Notes: generated from the sequence alone by a model not told the origin. A DNA stretch of 64,000 bases from Aristolochia californica (GCA_029961685.1 JARWKL010000008.1:7194501-7258500); one strand, 5' to 3'. Counted from the stretch's first letter, positions 22,794 through 34,914 are shown. Translations and numbers: made by a program.

Positions 22794-22799
22794 ATTTTG

Positions 22800-22915
22800 A
22801 AGACCATGACTCAAACCGAATCGGACCAAACTCAAATTGGACCGGATTCAAACCTGACTCAACTCAAACTAGACTAGATCAGACCAAACCAGATTTAGAC
22901 CGACATTACTATTAC
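22800..22915. repeat. degenerate GACTCAAAC-type repeats
   Basis: Short imperfect repeats of the type CAGACCAAACC / GACTCAAACC. They resemble in style the longer GGTCAACTC array at 24095-24240. Confidence 0.5.
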
Positions 22916-23408
22916 GTATGTGTTAGGAATTAAATACACTAATTTTAAACTAATGAGAAAAATAATAATAATCACGAAAGAAAGGAAAAGCAAGAACGAA
23001 TAAGCACAACAAGGTTTATACAAGTTCGCCTCAAGGTGAGACTACACCCTGTCTTTCGCCGCTGTAGTAATCCACTATGAAGATGAAATATTTTACAAGA
23101 GAAATTGCACACTTACATGTGTTTCTCTCTAATTTCTTGGACTGTAACTTGAGATGCTCCTCAGATTAAGATGATTAAGCCCTAATAGTAACACCCCTTA
23201 ATTATGAAGAAAAAATTAGGGCAACCGCGATACAAGAGTAAAATTCTCAATCTACTCTTAATGAAATAACAGTTAATATAACGTGGACCGGGCGGGGGTT
23301 CCACCCCCACACCCCTGGGAGGGGGGCGCACGGTGACCTGACTGCGCAGATTGATCCGCGACTAGATCAGCATAGGGCATTAATTAGGCTCTACAACATA
23401 ATAGTATG
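22916..23408 (-). mobile_element. D-family solo LTR with target duplication
   Basis: The LTR (22921-23403, 483 bp) is flanked by perfect GTATG repeats. It lacks any internal region. On the minus strand it begins TATTATGTTGTAGAGCC and ends TTCCTAACA. A GC-rich block near 23285-23335 contrasts with the AT-rich remainder. Confidence 0.88.
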
Positions 23409-23648
23409 TTGATGGCATTGACACCTCCCAGGTGTATCATCTCCGGTGACGTGTGACACCGATGACTATCTTGAAATATTCTAGAATAATATCGAGGGCC
23501 TCTGGCATGAAATAGACTTCCGTTGACCGTCGATGGAGTGCTCAAGAAGAGTAGGTATATGACATATTTTGTCTTAGACCAAGACCAATACGCAATAAGA
23601 AATTCTACAAGTCAGTTGCCAAGTTGGGTGCACCAACTTGAGGGGGAT
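23404..23648 (+). other. internal remainder ending in a polypurine tract
   Basis: No gene recognised. It ends CAACTTGAGGGGGAT (about 23634-23648), a family-B polypurine tract, so it is the 3' internal end of the plus-strand element that contains the RF298-like relic. One frame (DDYLEIF, NNIEGLWHEIDF) is protein-like but unidentified. Confidence 0.4.
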
Positions 23649-23833
23649 TGTGGGTGTGAACTGTCTTCCAGAGGAGGAAGTGAAGTTTATAGGAGCCTCA
23701 GTTTATAGGTATTTTATTTATATTAGTCTTCTACTTATGTCGAATTTTTTAATTATGCTAGGATTCATCTTTAAGTGTTAGAGTTTGGGTGTAATTGGGA
23801 CAAGGGTAGTTTCTCTTTTCCATAAATTCAACA
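23649..23833 (+). repeat. family-B 3' LTR with internal deletion
   Basis: It follows the polypurine tract, has the TAAGTGTTAGAGTTTGGGTG block and the CATAAATTCAACA end, but lacks the TATA box segment and much of the 5' part (185 bp instead of ~430). Confidence 0.78.
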
Positions 23834-25017
23834 CTTCGCCGAAATTTTTCATTCTCTGGTGTCGCCTCTTGTGACTGGATTCGTATTTTGAGAGGTTTCC
23901 TTCTCTGGCATTGACTCTCTGGTTCATCGCTATCCCGCTCTATTCGGAAGCGGGGAGGATGACTGCCAAATTGAATGTTTCCCTAACGAAACTTATTTAA
24001 TTGGACAGTGGATTAAACCCAAACCGAGTTGAGATTCATTTGTTTCATTGAGTTAACCCTGTGGGCGGGCATTGACTCATTCTGTTTATGCAGTAGGTTA
24101 ACCTAGTTGGGTGAACTCGGACTAAGTCAACCCAGCTTGGGTCAACTAAGACTGAGTCAACACAACTTGGGTCAACTCAGACTGAGTCAACCCAGTTTGG
24201 GTCAACTCGGGTTTGGGTCAACTTGACTCGGCTCACTTGTTTTCTACCGGAGTTATACTGGTCCAGCTCCCAAGTTTTATACATATTTCTTTCGTGACTC
24301 GGCTATATTGGTCTATTATGTGACTCAGCTTGACTCGGTTCCTTGTCTCTGGCTGGATTATTATTTTGATGTATTGGAAACATATTCATTGGTCAACATA
24401 TTATTTGGTGCACAACCTTTTGATTTACTTGCAATGGATTAATTTATGGGTCCTTTTTTTTGAAGATTTTCACTGTTTGGTATGCGTTATTGGGCCCAGG
24501 CTCATTTCAGCTACTGCTATTGTGTCTCTTTGGTTGAGACATTATTATTGAAGGATTTCTCTATTGCTGATTGTTGTAAGCATTGGCTATTTTGATGAAG
24601 AAGAAAACACATGGTGGCCCCAGAATATTATGTTCCGAGTGATAACCCGTTTCCCCCTTAATTGGCATTTATTATTCCTACCATTTGAGAGTTGGTGTCC
24701 TATGGAGGGACACACGGTGATGGAAGAATTTTATTACACTTCTGAGCACTGCGTATAGACCCACCACCTGCAAAAGATAGGAGTGTACCTTACATCCAAC
24801 ATGAGTTATGAACAGAGTATGGAGCAATGTCATACTACTTAGAGTAATTTTACTCTCACTTATCTTATGCCAGTTGGGCCTCATGGAAGAGACGACCAAC
24901 GTGAGGGGGAGTGTTGGAAGATTTGGAGAACTGCCATTTTATACGAGAAGATCCTATACAGTATTTGCAACATGTTGGGATTTCATGATGTTCTCTCACT
25001 CCCAACTTGAGGGGAAG
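23834..25017 (+). mobile_element. family-B internal region, 3' half (plus strand)
   Basis: It matches the reverse complement of 2755-4000 block by block. It includes a GGTCAACTC-type tandem array (24095-24240), an internal polypurine/LTR-tip copy (24902-24921), the pol-tail relic (CNMLGFHDVLSLPT, about 24965-25008) and a terminal polypurine tract. Confidence 0.8.
24095..24240 (+). repeat. ~29-bp tandem repeats (GTCAACTCGGACTGA type)
   Basis: About four to five imperfect units of the form TTGGGTCAACTCAGACTGAG plus TCAACCCAG. Similar CTCGGCT/GTCAAC motifs continue to about 24320. Confidence 0.8.
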
Positions 25018-25408
25018 TGTTGGAAGATAGGTCCCAGCCCACACGACCAAGGAAGGCCCACACATATCCAAGTGAGTTGGAAGATGGGCCCAAGCCCATA
25101 AGACCAAAGAAGGCCCACACATCCAAGAGATGTGGAAGATGGGCTCAACGCCCATAGATCAAGGAGAAGGCCCACAGGTTTATTCAATGATGGTAGGATG
25201 GTAAATAAAGAGTCATCTCATAGAGATGTAATTAGGTTAAATTTTAGGGGTATTAATGTAATATTGTAGGTTTAACAATCTATAAATTGAGCTTAGACGA
25301 AGGGTTAGGACATCAAGTCCATAACCTCTTTTTCCTTATGTTTTCTCCCAATGGGTGTCCTTCTATTTTTCTCTATGAGTTAAGCTCATGGAGTCCTGAA
25401 AATCAACA
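25018..25408 (+). repeat. family-B LTR, subtype ending GAAAATCAACA
   Basis: 391 bp, TGTTGGAAGATAGG to AAAATCAACA. It shares its 5' third (GGCCCACACATCCAAGAG block) with the other family-B LTRs but has a different 3' half (ATAAAGAGTCATCTC...). The minus-strand LTR at 36204-36597 is the same subtype. Confidence 0.82.
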
Positions 25409-27191
25409 CAAAACAACGCTCCAAAAAAGTTGGCCCAAAGGGGTAAGTGAGAGTAAAATAAAGGATCGTAAGACAAAGGCTGCCAAATAATAAAAGGGTA
25501 GTGGGTAATGAGGAAGATAAGATGAAGAAACCAGGGTCTTCATGTGCTTTATTCTTCATCATATGAACTAATGAACCAGTGCCAACAATAATTAGCAAAT
25601 GATGAACCCAAGGGAAGCAACTGATTTTTTCTTCTTCAATAATAATGTATCAATCAAAGAGACCCAATATCAGCTACGGTAATGAGTCGATGACCAAATA
25701 ACACATACAAAATATGTTGTTATATAGCAGTGAATAGTTGGTAAATAGTAAAAGTCCTTAAGAGTAATAAGGACACTTGAGATAATCTGCAAAAAGTCCA
25801 TCCTTGAATAAGGAAGATGTGCACCAAATAATAAGATGAAACCGAGTAATAAGCTGCCAATAAGTTGAATCGAGAACTAATCTTCTAAAAAAGAATAACT
25901 AAACTTAGTGTTGCTAGTACCGAGAGAAGCTGCATGGTCTTCCCAAAAATAAAGAAGAGTGAATAAAATTGTAATGGATGTTGCTTCCACGATTACTGCA
26001 TCAGTGATTAATTCAGATACCAAACCTAGAGCTAGCCATATTAAACCAACTAATTAGCAACCAATGACATAAGTGCCCAATTATAGCTTGAAAGGATTTC
26101 ACCAAGTGATAGCTTGAGCGAGGTTGTACACTTTCATAAGAGGATAAGTACATTGAGTACTGATCCAATATACTATTAATATGCTACAAGGTTTTCTCAT
26201 AACTTGAGAAGAAACACACATTTTGAATCTGATCCTAGATCAGAATCTCCTTACATAAATACTTCTGTAATTTTCAGCATTAAATCAAATACCTAATTAT
26301 TTGAGAAGTTGCCATAATTCAGAATAGGAACATTTTTTTCTCTTTGACAAATAAATCAAGGAAAGTTTCTAAAAATAAGAAGTTCTTCTAAATATTCTTT
26401 CCAGATATTGTAAGTTACCAAATGAAAATTTTCTAGCTCGATTATGAAATACTTTCCTGAGATTGTTCATCAATAACAACAACTAAAAAAGTGACACAAA
26501 AAATTTGGTTTAATTTCTGATATTCACATGTAATAGGGTACCAACATGACCTTTGCTTCTTCCAATGCGAATATCTCCTTAAATATAGATCACGTTAACA
26601 TGAAATTTTCTCATCCAAGTATAACTTCTCTGCATAAAATATATATATCTTTTTAGATAAATAATCTGATAGTTTTGGACTTTGTAATTTGGTAAAACTG
26701 AGTACTCTTTCTCTTTGGCCAACCTGACCATTGACTTTTCCAAGATCGATGTCTCCATCTAAAAAAATTGGAATGTGAATTGGTTGAATATGTAATAAAA
26801 TACACTTACAAATATTTCTTTTGATATATAATTCTCCATATAAAGTCTTTTTTTTTATGGCATACAATGGCTCAAAGTTAAAACTTTCTACTAATGCACG
26901 AAACATTTCTGCTGCTTAACCTTTGTTGATTTCTCTTTCTAAACAAAATGATTTCAATAATTTTTTTTGGGTTAGAAATAGACTCAAAGATCTTTCCAAC
27001 AGTCTATAATTTGCTATATAAAAAGTATGACAAGAGACTAAAACATTCAATGAAATAAAGGAATTGAGAAATAAGACAGGGAAAAACGAGAAACTCCTAT
27101 TTTTCTTCTTCTTCCTCCTCCCTTTCTTCTACATCTTCTTCTCCATATTCTTCTCTTTTTACATTTTTTATCATTGCCCGCTCTGATACCA
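25409..27191 (-). mobile_element. family-B internal region, minus strand, long variant
   Basis: It shares the blocks AATAATAATGTATCA, AACTAAAAAAGTGACAC and others with the family and ends at a primer site (27180-27191, GCTCTGATACCA). Between about 25650 and 26450 it carries extra AT-rich sequence. The 3' end is lost against the plus-strand LTR at 25018-25408. Confidence 0.72.
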
Positions 27192-27499
27192 TGTTAAAAC
27201 TTAGGATTCCATGATGCATAATTAAAGTAGAAGAGGATTAAGGGGTGAGAAGAAGAAGGAGAGTTGTGGAGAGAAGGTTTAGGAGGAGAATAAAAAGAGT
27301 GACAAACTTGGAGAAGGAGAAAGAGGTTGGAGAATTAGGGTTATGGACTTATTCCACATCCTCTCTCTTAAGCTATATTTATATATGATAAAATTAGAAT
27401 ATTATAATTATACCCTTCACCCTAGTAAGAGTGAAGAAAAGACAAGAAACATAAACTAATTACATCAATCACACTTTAATTACATCATATCTTCCAACA
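27192..27499 (-). repeat. family-B-type 5' LTR, 308 bp
   Basis: TGTTAAAACTTAGG to CTTCCAACA on the plus strand, directly beside a primer site. A TATA-like TATATTTATATA lies near 27362-27375. It differs from the other family-B LTRs in most of its length. Confidence 0.75.
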
Positions 27500-27572
27500 T
27501 GGTGTATAGGATCTTCCCGTATAAAATGACAGTCCATCATATCTTCCAACACTCCTCCTCAAGTTGGTGGTC
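27500..27572 (-). mobile_element. family-B 3' internal scrap
   Basis: It contains the pol-tail and internal polypurine region (CTTCCAACACTCCTCCTCAA on the plus strand) and is cut at about 27572. Confidence 0.65.
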
Positions 27573-28235
27573 TCTGATGAGAATGAAAAATATCATATTT
27601 TTATTACTTAATTCTTAGAATTTTATAATTATTTGGGGCCTAAATATACTCATTATTCTTATATTTTGATTTAGGATGTAAATGGAGGCATTATGTGCAA
27701 AATGAAGTTAATTGGGCGATTTTGGACAGTTTCAATATTGCATCATAATCTGGGCATAACTCTCTTATCCGAGCTCCGATTGCTATTATTCAAGATCCTA
27801 TGGAACTCCAAGAAAACATTTTAAAACTTTAATGTTTAGTATTTTGAGAGATACAGGCTGCATCTAGGTCGAAATTGGACTTGAAATCGCGACACGTGCA
27901 CTGTCCAGACCTGATGTATGAAAAAGTCAAAAACCCTAATTATAAAAGGAGACACAAAGAGAGTTTGGGAGGAGGCCCCCACTTGGTATCTTCTCCAGAT
28001 TTTCATCCTCTTTTCTCTAGTTTTTCCCTCAACTTTCTTCATAGCCCTGCATGGCTAAACTTTCAGACTTGGTCAAAGGAAATTGAAGCCATTGGAATAA
28101 ATACAACTGTGAGATCTAATATGTTTTCATCGTTCAAATTATGTTTTGAGTATCTGATGTTCTTCTGTAATTTTCTTTCATGATTGTATCATTTAATCAC
28201 TAGGAGGCCTACTAGTTTATTACTCATTGCAATTG
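27573..28235 (+). repeat. LTR-like sequence of another family
   Basis: A TATA box (TATAAAAGGAGAC near 27942) is followed by a pyrimidine-rich region, as in LTRs of plant Tat/Ogre-like elements. The start TGATGAGAATG may be the LTR tip. No second copy is present in the window, so the call is tentative. Confidence 0.4.
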
Positions 28236-28328
28236 TGATAAATGCCTGACATTCACAAGACGACAATAAAAGACGTGATAAGTGGGTAATGCCTGTCACT
28301 CACAAGACGTCGATAAAAGACTCACGAG

Positions 28329-28430
<102 letters not shown>

Positions 28431-28640
28431 TCTCAATGGACTTAAAACACCCAACCATGATGGACTTAAACTCCCAACTGAAGCAACACGCAAGAGGTTG
28501 GCACAAAGAAGTATGTGAGAGTCAAATAAAGGATGATAGGAGTAAGGTTGTCAAATAACCAACAACCAATAGGTAATGGGTAAAGAGGAAGATAGGATGC
28601 TGATGCCACCACTTCTTCAATAATAATGTCTCATCCAAAG

Positions 28641-29016
28641 TGATACAATAACTACAGCTTAAATGGGCCTGAGCCCATATAACATGAACCAAAATAATAA
28701 AATCCTTGTAAAAGGACTCATGAAATAATTCAATGCAAGTATCTATACCAAATAATATGTTGTGAATACCTCAAAGTAATAATCCAGTCGGAGAAATAGA
28801 ATTTAGTCGAGCAGAGTCAGGCATCACCAATAATTACCACAATTATTACTATGAGTCAGGATTCTTGAAAAGAAACACAATAACTACAGCTTGAATGGGC
28901 CAGAGCCCATATAACATGAACCAAAATAATAATGTAGCCGTTGAAATAGAATTGAGTCGAGCCCAGTCAGGCATCACCAATAATTACCACAATTATTACT
29001 ATGAGTCAGGATTCTT
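28641..29016. repeat. imperfect tandem duplication in family-B internal region
   Basis: The block starting ACAATAACTACAGCTT occurs at about 28645 and again at about 28875. The second unit lacks about 80 bp; both end GAGTCAGGATTCTTGA. Confidence 0.8.
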
Positions 29017-29063
29017 GATCTTAAATTTTCTTTGCTACAAAAAAATTCTTCTTAGATGCAAAA

Positions 29064-29954
29064 TGTTACGGTCCCGGGTCATGGATCGAGTAACACGGCG
29101 TGGGAGTTGTGAATCCAGCATTGGTACTGAGTTGCTGGATTCGGTTAGGAGAGTTAAAGATCCTTTCTTTGGATACTCTTCCACCAGTGATCAATCTCCC
29201 TTTTTGTGGTCTCATTCTAGTGCTAAAGTTATAGCTAGAATGGAAGTAATTCAGGTGGAGAAAGAATGGAGGAATACCTATTCTTGCTCACGTTAATCAA
29301 GGTTTCAACCTTGATTTGATGCAGCTCGTCTAGGACTTGAAGGCCTACCTTGGGGGGGGGGCAGCCTTGGCTCACGTTGATGGCTGTCCTTGCTCTGTTT
29401 CCGTGATGAATTCCCAACAAGAAGAGTTGTTCTAACCCTTCACGTGAAAGAACCAAAATTCTTCCTCTTTTGTTGCTCGTCAAGATGGAAATTGATCCCA
29501 ACTTGTTGTTGACGCTGGTGATGAGAGAAGATCCTCTCTTTGGGCTCGGAAAAGGGGCAGGAAGCTCCTCTTCTTAGTATGGATGATGAGGGATGAATTT
29601 GGGTGAAGATGGATGGCAACGAAGGGTGAGGGATAGGTTGGATTTTTGGAGTAAACCCAAAACTCGAGATCAAGAGGTGATCTCAATCTGTTTAGACTAG
29701 GTTATTCTAAAATATCTAAGCTTACCTATTTCATTCATACATTTCCCTTAAATAGGTCACGTCAAGGAGTTTTAGGGTTAGGGTTACAATAATTCCCCAT
29801 AATGCCCTTACATATAAAGTAATTAGAAATAACTCCTACTTAAAACAATATAAGAAATAAATCCTACTCAAAGAAATATAAGAGTTAAATCCTATTGAGT
29901 GAGTAGTTGTTGTCTTCTTCGTTGTGTGACTCGGTGTGCTTTGAGTCAACAACA
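29064..29954 (-). repeat. G1 3' LTR
   Basis: TGTTACGGTCCCGGGTC to GAGTCAACAACA on the plus strand. It holds a run of ten G (29352-29361). Confidence 0.9.
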
Positions 29955-30032
29955 TCTGAGTTCCAAATAAAGGAATTTTTCTTGAGTAGACTCGTCAATG
30001 GTGCAGCCACTGGCCCATAGTTCTGAATAAAT

Positions 30033-31101
30033 TTACGGTAGTAACCCGCAAGACCCAAAAAACCCCCATAATGCTGAATACGACTGTGGCTGCGGCCACT
30101 CGTGAATAGTTAGGATCTTCTCGAGATCCACCGTAACCCCCTCATGTGAGATAATGTGTCCCAGATACCCCACATGTGAAGCCGCAAAAGAACACTTGGA
30201 AAGTTTCAAATAGAGCTGATGTGCTCTTAACAAGTCGAAAACAATCCTCAAGTGTGCCAAGTGCTCCTCAATTGACTTGCTATATATCAAATATCATCGA
30301 AAAATACAAGAACAAATTTTCAAAGATAGGGGCTAAATACTTCGTTCATCAAAGCTTGAAAAGTGGAGGGTGCATTGGATAACGTGAACAGCATGATGAC
30401 GAACTCAAAGTGGCCATGGTGCGTGCGGAACGCCATCTTCTCTATATCAGAGGGGTGCATCCGGACCTGATAGTATCCCGAATGGAGGTCGAGTTTAGTG
30501 AATAACCATGACCCATGTAACTCATCCAGAAGCTCATCCACTACCGGAATTGGGAACTTGTCTTTTACTGTCTGCACATTTAACTCCCGATAATCCACGC
30601 AGAACCTCCATGTCCCATCATGTTTCTTCACAAGTAAGATGGGTGAAGAGAACGGGGAGCGGCAGGGATGAATAAGACCCTGTTTCAACATCTCATGGCA
30701 CTGACGCTCTATCTCGTCCTTCTGAAGGTGTGGGTAACGGTATGGTCACATGACCACTACCTTAGAACCTGGTTTCAGACAGATCCTGTGGTCATAGTGC
30801 CTCATGGGAGGCAACCCCGAATGCTCCTAGAAGAGGTCAGAGAACTCCTCAACCAAACCATCACTAGTACTGTCAGGCTGATCCTGTGTCTGCAAAGTGT
30901 GCATGCGGTGGGCCCTGTCCACCTGACAACCCTGTAAGAGCACCCGACTTCCAGCCAAATCAAAGCTCATGGTTAAAGCCGAAAAGTCCCATAGAATTTG
31001 CCCCAATGTTTGTAACCATTTAATGCCTAATACCATATCAAATCCCGCCAGGGGAATAACAAAAAATTCCTCATTAAATGAATTAAATCCAATGGAAAAA
31101 G
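30033..31101 (-). pseudogene. G1 reverse transcriptase
   Basis: RT blocks on the minus strand: [45 protein letters not shown] and [14 protein letters not shown] (30691-30320). The normal PFGLSNAP reads LFTLSNAP. The catalytic F-x-DD box near 30300-30285 is disrupted by a frameshift and a stop; the frame resumes with SKSIEEHLAHLRIVF, LYLKLSKCSF and YLGHIIS (30290-30033). The segment 31036-30827 is the linker between protease and RT. Confidence 0.88.
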
Positions 31102-31695
31102 TTACCGCCTTACTAATCCATAGCTAGGGACCTTCTCACCATTGGCCACTGAGATGGTGGCTGTCGGATGAGTGTGTATTTGGAGCTGGAGATGTTGTCC
31201 GGCTATCAAACTCAGAAAATTGTGTGTACTCCCTGAGTCGACTAGTCCCACTAGTTCTCGGTCGATGACATGAGCTCGGACTTGCATTGTAGTAGGCGAT
31301 TTCTGCCCAGTAATAGCATGCAAGGATATCTCTGGCTCCTCTGAATCATCCACCTCTAGCCAAAACAATCGTTTACATTGGTGTCCAACCCGATATTGCT
31401 CATCGTAGTTATAACATAGATTTTTGGACAGCCTTTCTGCCTTCTCCGCACTCGTCAATTTTTTTATAAAGCTTGGTAGGGAATTACCAGGGCGGGGATC
31501 GGCTACCCTAGTCATAGTCGAAGTGTGTCTAGATGGTGCTGCTGTAGATGCTCCCTGAGATGAATTATAGTGGCACCCTTGCCACGTGGAGGAAGTGTTC
31601 CTCTCACTCGACCAACCTGGCTTACGTTGCTGCAGTTGTTGTCGTTTTTCCATTGCTTGGGCCATATTCATGGCATGAGCTAGATCCGTAGGCAT
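31102..31695 (-). pseudogene. G1 gag C-terminus and aspartic protease
   Basis: A 197-codon open frame. The zinc-binding segment reads CYNYDEQYRVGHQC, with tyrosine at the second cysteine of the usual CYNCDE motif. The protease active site GLVDSGSTHNF (about 31250-31216) is intact. Confidence 0.85.
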
Positions 31696-32378
31696 AAAAA
31701 GTTCTACCTCTAGCCGTAAATACTCATTGAGACCTGCTATGAATAAGGAGACCTATTGGTCAACCAATACCCTCTTACTAGCACGAGCCAACTTTTCCTA
31801 GAATATTTTTTGATATTGTTCCACCAAACCCGTTTTTCTCTATAGGACTAACTCTCCCAGGGGGTTGCTGTTGGCGAGAGACCCAAATCTAACTGGGCAT
31901 AGATTTTTAAATTCTCCCCAAGTCATTCCTGGTCTCTCTTTCTCTACTTGAGTCACCCATAACATGGCTTCATCTGTCATATGGAAAGAGGCTAGTTTCA
32001 CCTTATCCCATTTAGTAGTCCCTTGGTTCAAATTTTTTTTTTCACATCTATGCAACCAAATTAAGGGATCCATAGAACCATTGAAAGAGGGAAACTCTAA
32101 CTTTGTGTACCTTGGGACTGTGCCTCCATGCTGAGGTCCTTGGACAGCAGTACACCCAGGCCACAGCTCCCCTCTTCTGTGATATGGTTGAGCAACCTCT
32201 CTCACCTCTGGACTCTGATGTCTCTCTGTCCTCAACTCTTGTAGCATGCTGATGACTCGACTCATCTCTTCTTCCAAACCACAAACCTTTCCCAACACTG
32301 GTTGTGTTGTTTCAAGGCTATCTTCTATCTTTTGTATCCTGATTTGGATTTCTTTATTGCTGATATTATCCCCCATGT
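31696..32378 (-). pseudogene. G1 gag N-terminal and capsid region
   Basis: It starts at an ATG just after the primer site (MGDNISN, about 32378) and contains the retrotransposon gag block PLIWLHRCE ... KVKLASFHMTDEAMLW ... WGEFKNLCPVRFG. The open frame runs to 31840; a frameshift or stop separates it from the next segment. Confidence 0.85.
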
Positions 32379-32384
32379 TACCCT

Positions 32385-32398
32385 GCTCTGATACCAAG
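32385..32398 (-). other. G1 primer-binding site (tRNA-iMet)
   Basis: On the minus strand TTGGTATCAGAGCAGG follows the 5' LTR end with a two-base gap. Confidence 0.8.
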
Positions 32399-33301
32399 TT
32401 GTTATGGTCCCGGGTCATGGATCGAGTAACATAGCGTGGGAATTGTGAATCCAGCACTGGTACTGAGTTGCTGGATTCGGTAAGGAGGGTTAAAGATCCC
32501 TTCTTTGGGTACTCTTCCACCAGTGATCAGTCTCCCTTTTTGCGGTCTCATTCTAGTGCTAAAGTTATAGCTAGATTGGAAGTAATTCAGGTGGAGAAAG
32601 AATGGAGGAATACCTGTTCTTGCTCACGTTAATCAAGGTTTCAACCCTGATTTGATGCAGCTCGTCTAGGACTTGAAGGCCTAGCTTGGGGGGAGGGGGG
32701 GGGGGGGCAGCCTTGGCTCACGTTGATGGCTGTCCTTGCTCTGTTTCCGTGATGAATTCCCAACAAGAAGGGTTGTTCTAACCCTTCATGTGAAAGAACC
32801 AAAATTCTTCCTCTTTTGTTGCTTGTCAAGATGGAAATTGATCCCAACTTGTTGTTGACGCTGGTGATGAGAGAAGATCCTCTCTTTGGGCTCGAAAAAG
32901 GGGCAGGAAGCTCCTCTTCTTAGTATGGATGATGAGGGATGAATTTGGGTGAAGATGGATGGCAACGAAGGGTGAAGGATAGGTTGGATTTTTGGAGTAA
33001 ACCCAAAACTCGAGATCAAGAGGTGATCTCAACCTGTTTAGACTAGGTTATTCTAAAATCTCAAAGCTTACCTATTTCATTCATACATTTCCCTTAAATA
33101 GGTCACGTCAAGGAGTTTTAGGGTTAGGGTTACAATAATTCCCCATAATGCCCTTACATATAAAGTAATTAGAAATAACTCCTACTTAAAACAATATAAG
33201 AAATAAATCCTACTTAAAACAATATAAGAGTTAAATCCTATTGAGTGAGTTGTTGTTGTCTTCTTCATTGTGTGACTCGGTGTGCTATTGAGTCCACAAC
33301 A
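32399..33301 (-). repeat. G1 5' LTR
   Basis: TGTTATGGTCCCGGGTC to GAGTCCACAACA on the plus strand. It carries an expanded G tract (about 32688-32707) where the 3' LTR has ten G. Confidence 0.9.
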
Positions 33302-33306
33302 CAGAA

Positions 33307-34341
33307 GCTTCATCTTTTGTACTCCCCCTTTCTTGAATATTTTGGTCACATAAAACTTACCACAACATATGGAATAAAATACCTCTTTCTTGTACTTCTT
33401 GGTCTTCTCCCCTCAAGCTAGGAGGTAATGGCAGTGTTCCCAGCTTGAACCAAATAACATAGATGTAGTAACCGCAAAAATTGTAAGTGAGATATTTTTC
33501 TGATATAGTTGATCAATAACAACAACTCAAAAAGTGATGCAAAACAATCGGCTTAAATTTGGATTTTTTATGAAATTTAATTCTTCCAATGGGAATGTAT
33601 ACTTAAATATAGATTAGATTGACAAAAAAAATTCTCCTTCTGAAACTAGACTTAAATACTTTTCATCCAAGTATAATTCATCTTCATAAAATATACTTCT
33701 ATTGAGATACATAATCTGATAGATTTCGGTCTCTACCGAACTAAGTGCTCTTTCCCCTTTTGCCATCATGACTATTGACTCTTCCAAGATCAATATCTCT
33801 TATAAAAAACTAAAATCGAGAATTGGTTGAATAGGTAAGAAAATAGACTTATAGATCTTTCTTTTGATATATAATTCTCCATATAAAGTTTTATTCTTGA
33901 TAGCATAAAATAGCTAGGAAGTTAAAGCTTTCTGCTGCTGCATGAACCTCTTTTGTAATCTGACCTTTATTGCTTCAAATATCGTTTTCTCTTTGTAGAT
34001 AAATTTGATTAAAAAAATCATTTTTCCTTAGAAATTATACTTGAATATATTTCCATCAATATATAATATGCAATATGAAAAACTCAGTATAGAGGTGAAA
34101 ACATAAATCAAATAATGGGTATAGGGATTGAAAAAAGAGAAATACGAACCTAAACTGCCAGAGATAATAAATCAGAAAAGGATCACATTACCTCTGTGGG
34201 TTGACAGTCAACTCACAGAACCTGCTCTGATACCATGTTGAATTTATGAAAAAGAGAAATACTTCATTGACTTATTGTAATCAAAGTACATGAACCTCTA
34301 TTTATAATAGAGGACGGTAGTAGAGTCCAATTACAATTAAA
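33307..34341 (-). mobile_element. family-B internal region, right part, primer site and truncated 5' LTR
   Basis: It continues the element interrupted at 29063. It reaches a primer site at 34221-34235 (CCTGCTCTGATACCA on the plus strand) and the first ~106 bp of the 5' LTR (34236-34341), including the family TATA box, before it breaks off. Confidence 0.82.
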
Positions 34342-34914
34342 CCAATAAATCAATAATAATCAACTCTTTGTAATTGTCAAACCAATAATAATCACATAGA
34401 GATAAATCCATGAGATACCATAGCATCATTCTAGGAGGAGACTTCCGAAAACAACAATGAAGACGTATAACTTGCTGGACAGCCAACCTAAGGCAGGGGA
34501 AGGCAATGCCGGATAATACCATATCAAAGATACCAATTGATGATTGATTTGTAGAATCCAAAGATCAATCTTTATATAATACGAGTTTGAATTGGAAACA
34601 ATAAACTAGGACAGACAAGATAGGATTCATTGAATATTTGGCGAGCTTGTTCAATCACTGAAGCAATTTTCGGAAAGAAATATCAGATGATAGCGCTCGA
34701 AAAACACTGCAGGATAGTTGGTTAATCTCCAATGAAGAGAAAGTATAGTAGCTTTCGAGGAATAATCAGGCTGGATAAAATGAGCCACGCTTCTCCAGCC
34801 AAGGTCCAACCGAAAAGACATTCTCTCTCTATTGTCTCTTCTCTGCTCTGCTCTGGAAGTTGAAAGCCATCACAACCCTGGGTAGGTGGCAATTCAATTT
34901 TGGGGTTCCCATCA
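34342..34914 (-). other. unrecognised downstream part of adenosine-kinase-bearing element
   Basis: It lies downstream (element sense) of the adenosine kinase piece. A 74-codon frame at 34337-34561 and the tail of the 34722-35135 frame are not recognisable. It could be a second captured fragment or a 3' untranslated region. Confidence 0.35.

Larger units (their letters stand above)
20869..22798 (-). mobile_element. short non-autonomous family-B element, complete
   Basis: A 1.92-kb element (20874-22793) with two 315-bp LTRs (20874-21188 and 22479-22793), a G/C-rich polypurine tract beside the left LTR (21189-21200), a primer site beside the right LTR (about 22469-22478) and near-duplicate flanks ATTTC and ATTTT. 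The internal 1.29 kb shares family-B blocks (GCAAAAAACTTCATCTTTTG, AACTCAAAAAGTGACG) but its LTRs are shorter and end differently from the 430-470-bp LTRs. No ORF of note. Confidence 0.9.
29059..33306 (-). mobile_element. G1 Ty3/gypsy element, internally deleted, with target duplication
   Basis: The element (29064-33301) has LTRs of 891 bp (29064-29954) and 903 bp (32399-33301), flanked by CAAAA and CAGAA. It lies inside the family-B block that elsewhere reads GATGCAAAGGCTTCATC. Gag, protease and RT are present; RNase H, integrase and the polypurine tract are missing because the pol sequence ends at KNSFIWNSD and the 3' LTR begins at once. Confidence 0.92.
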
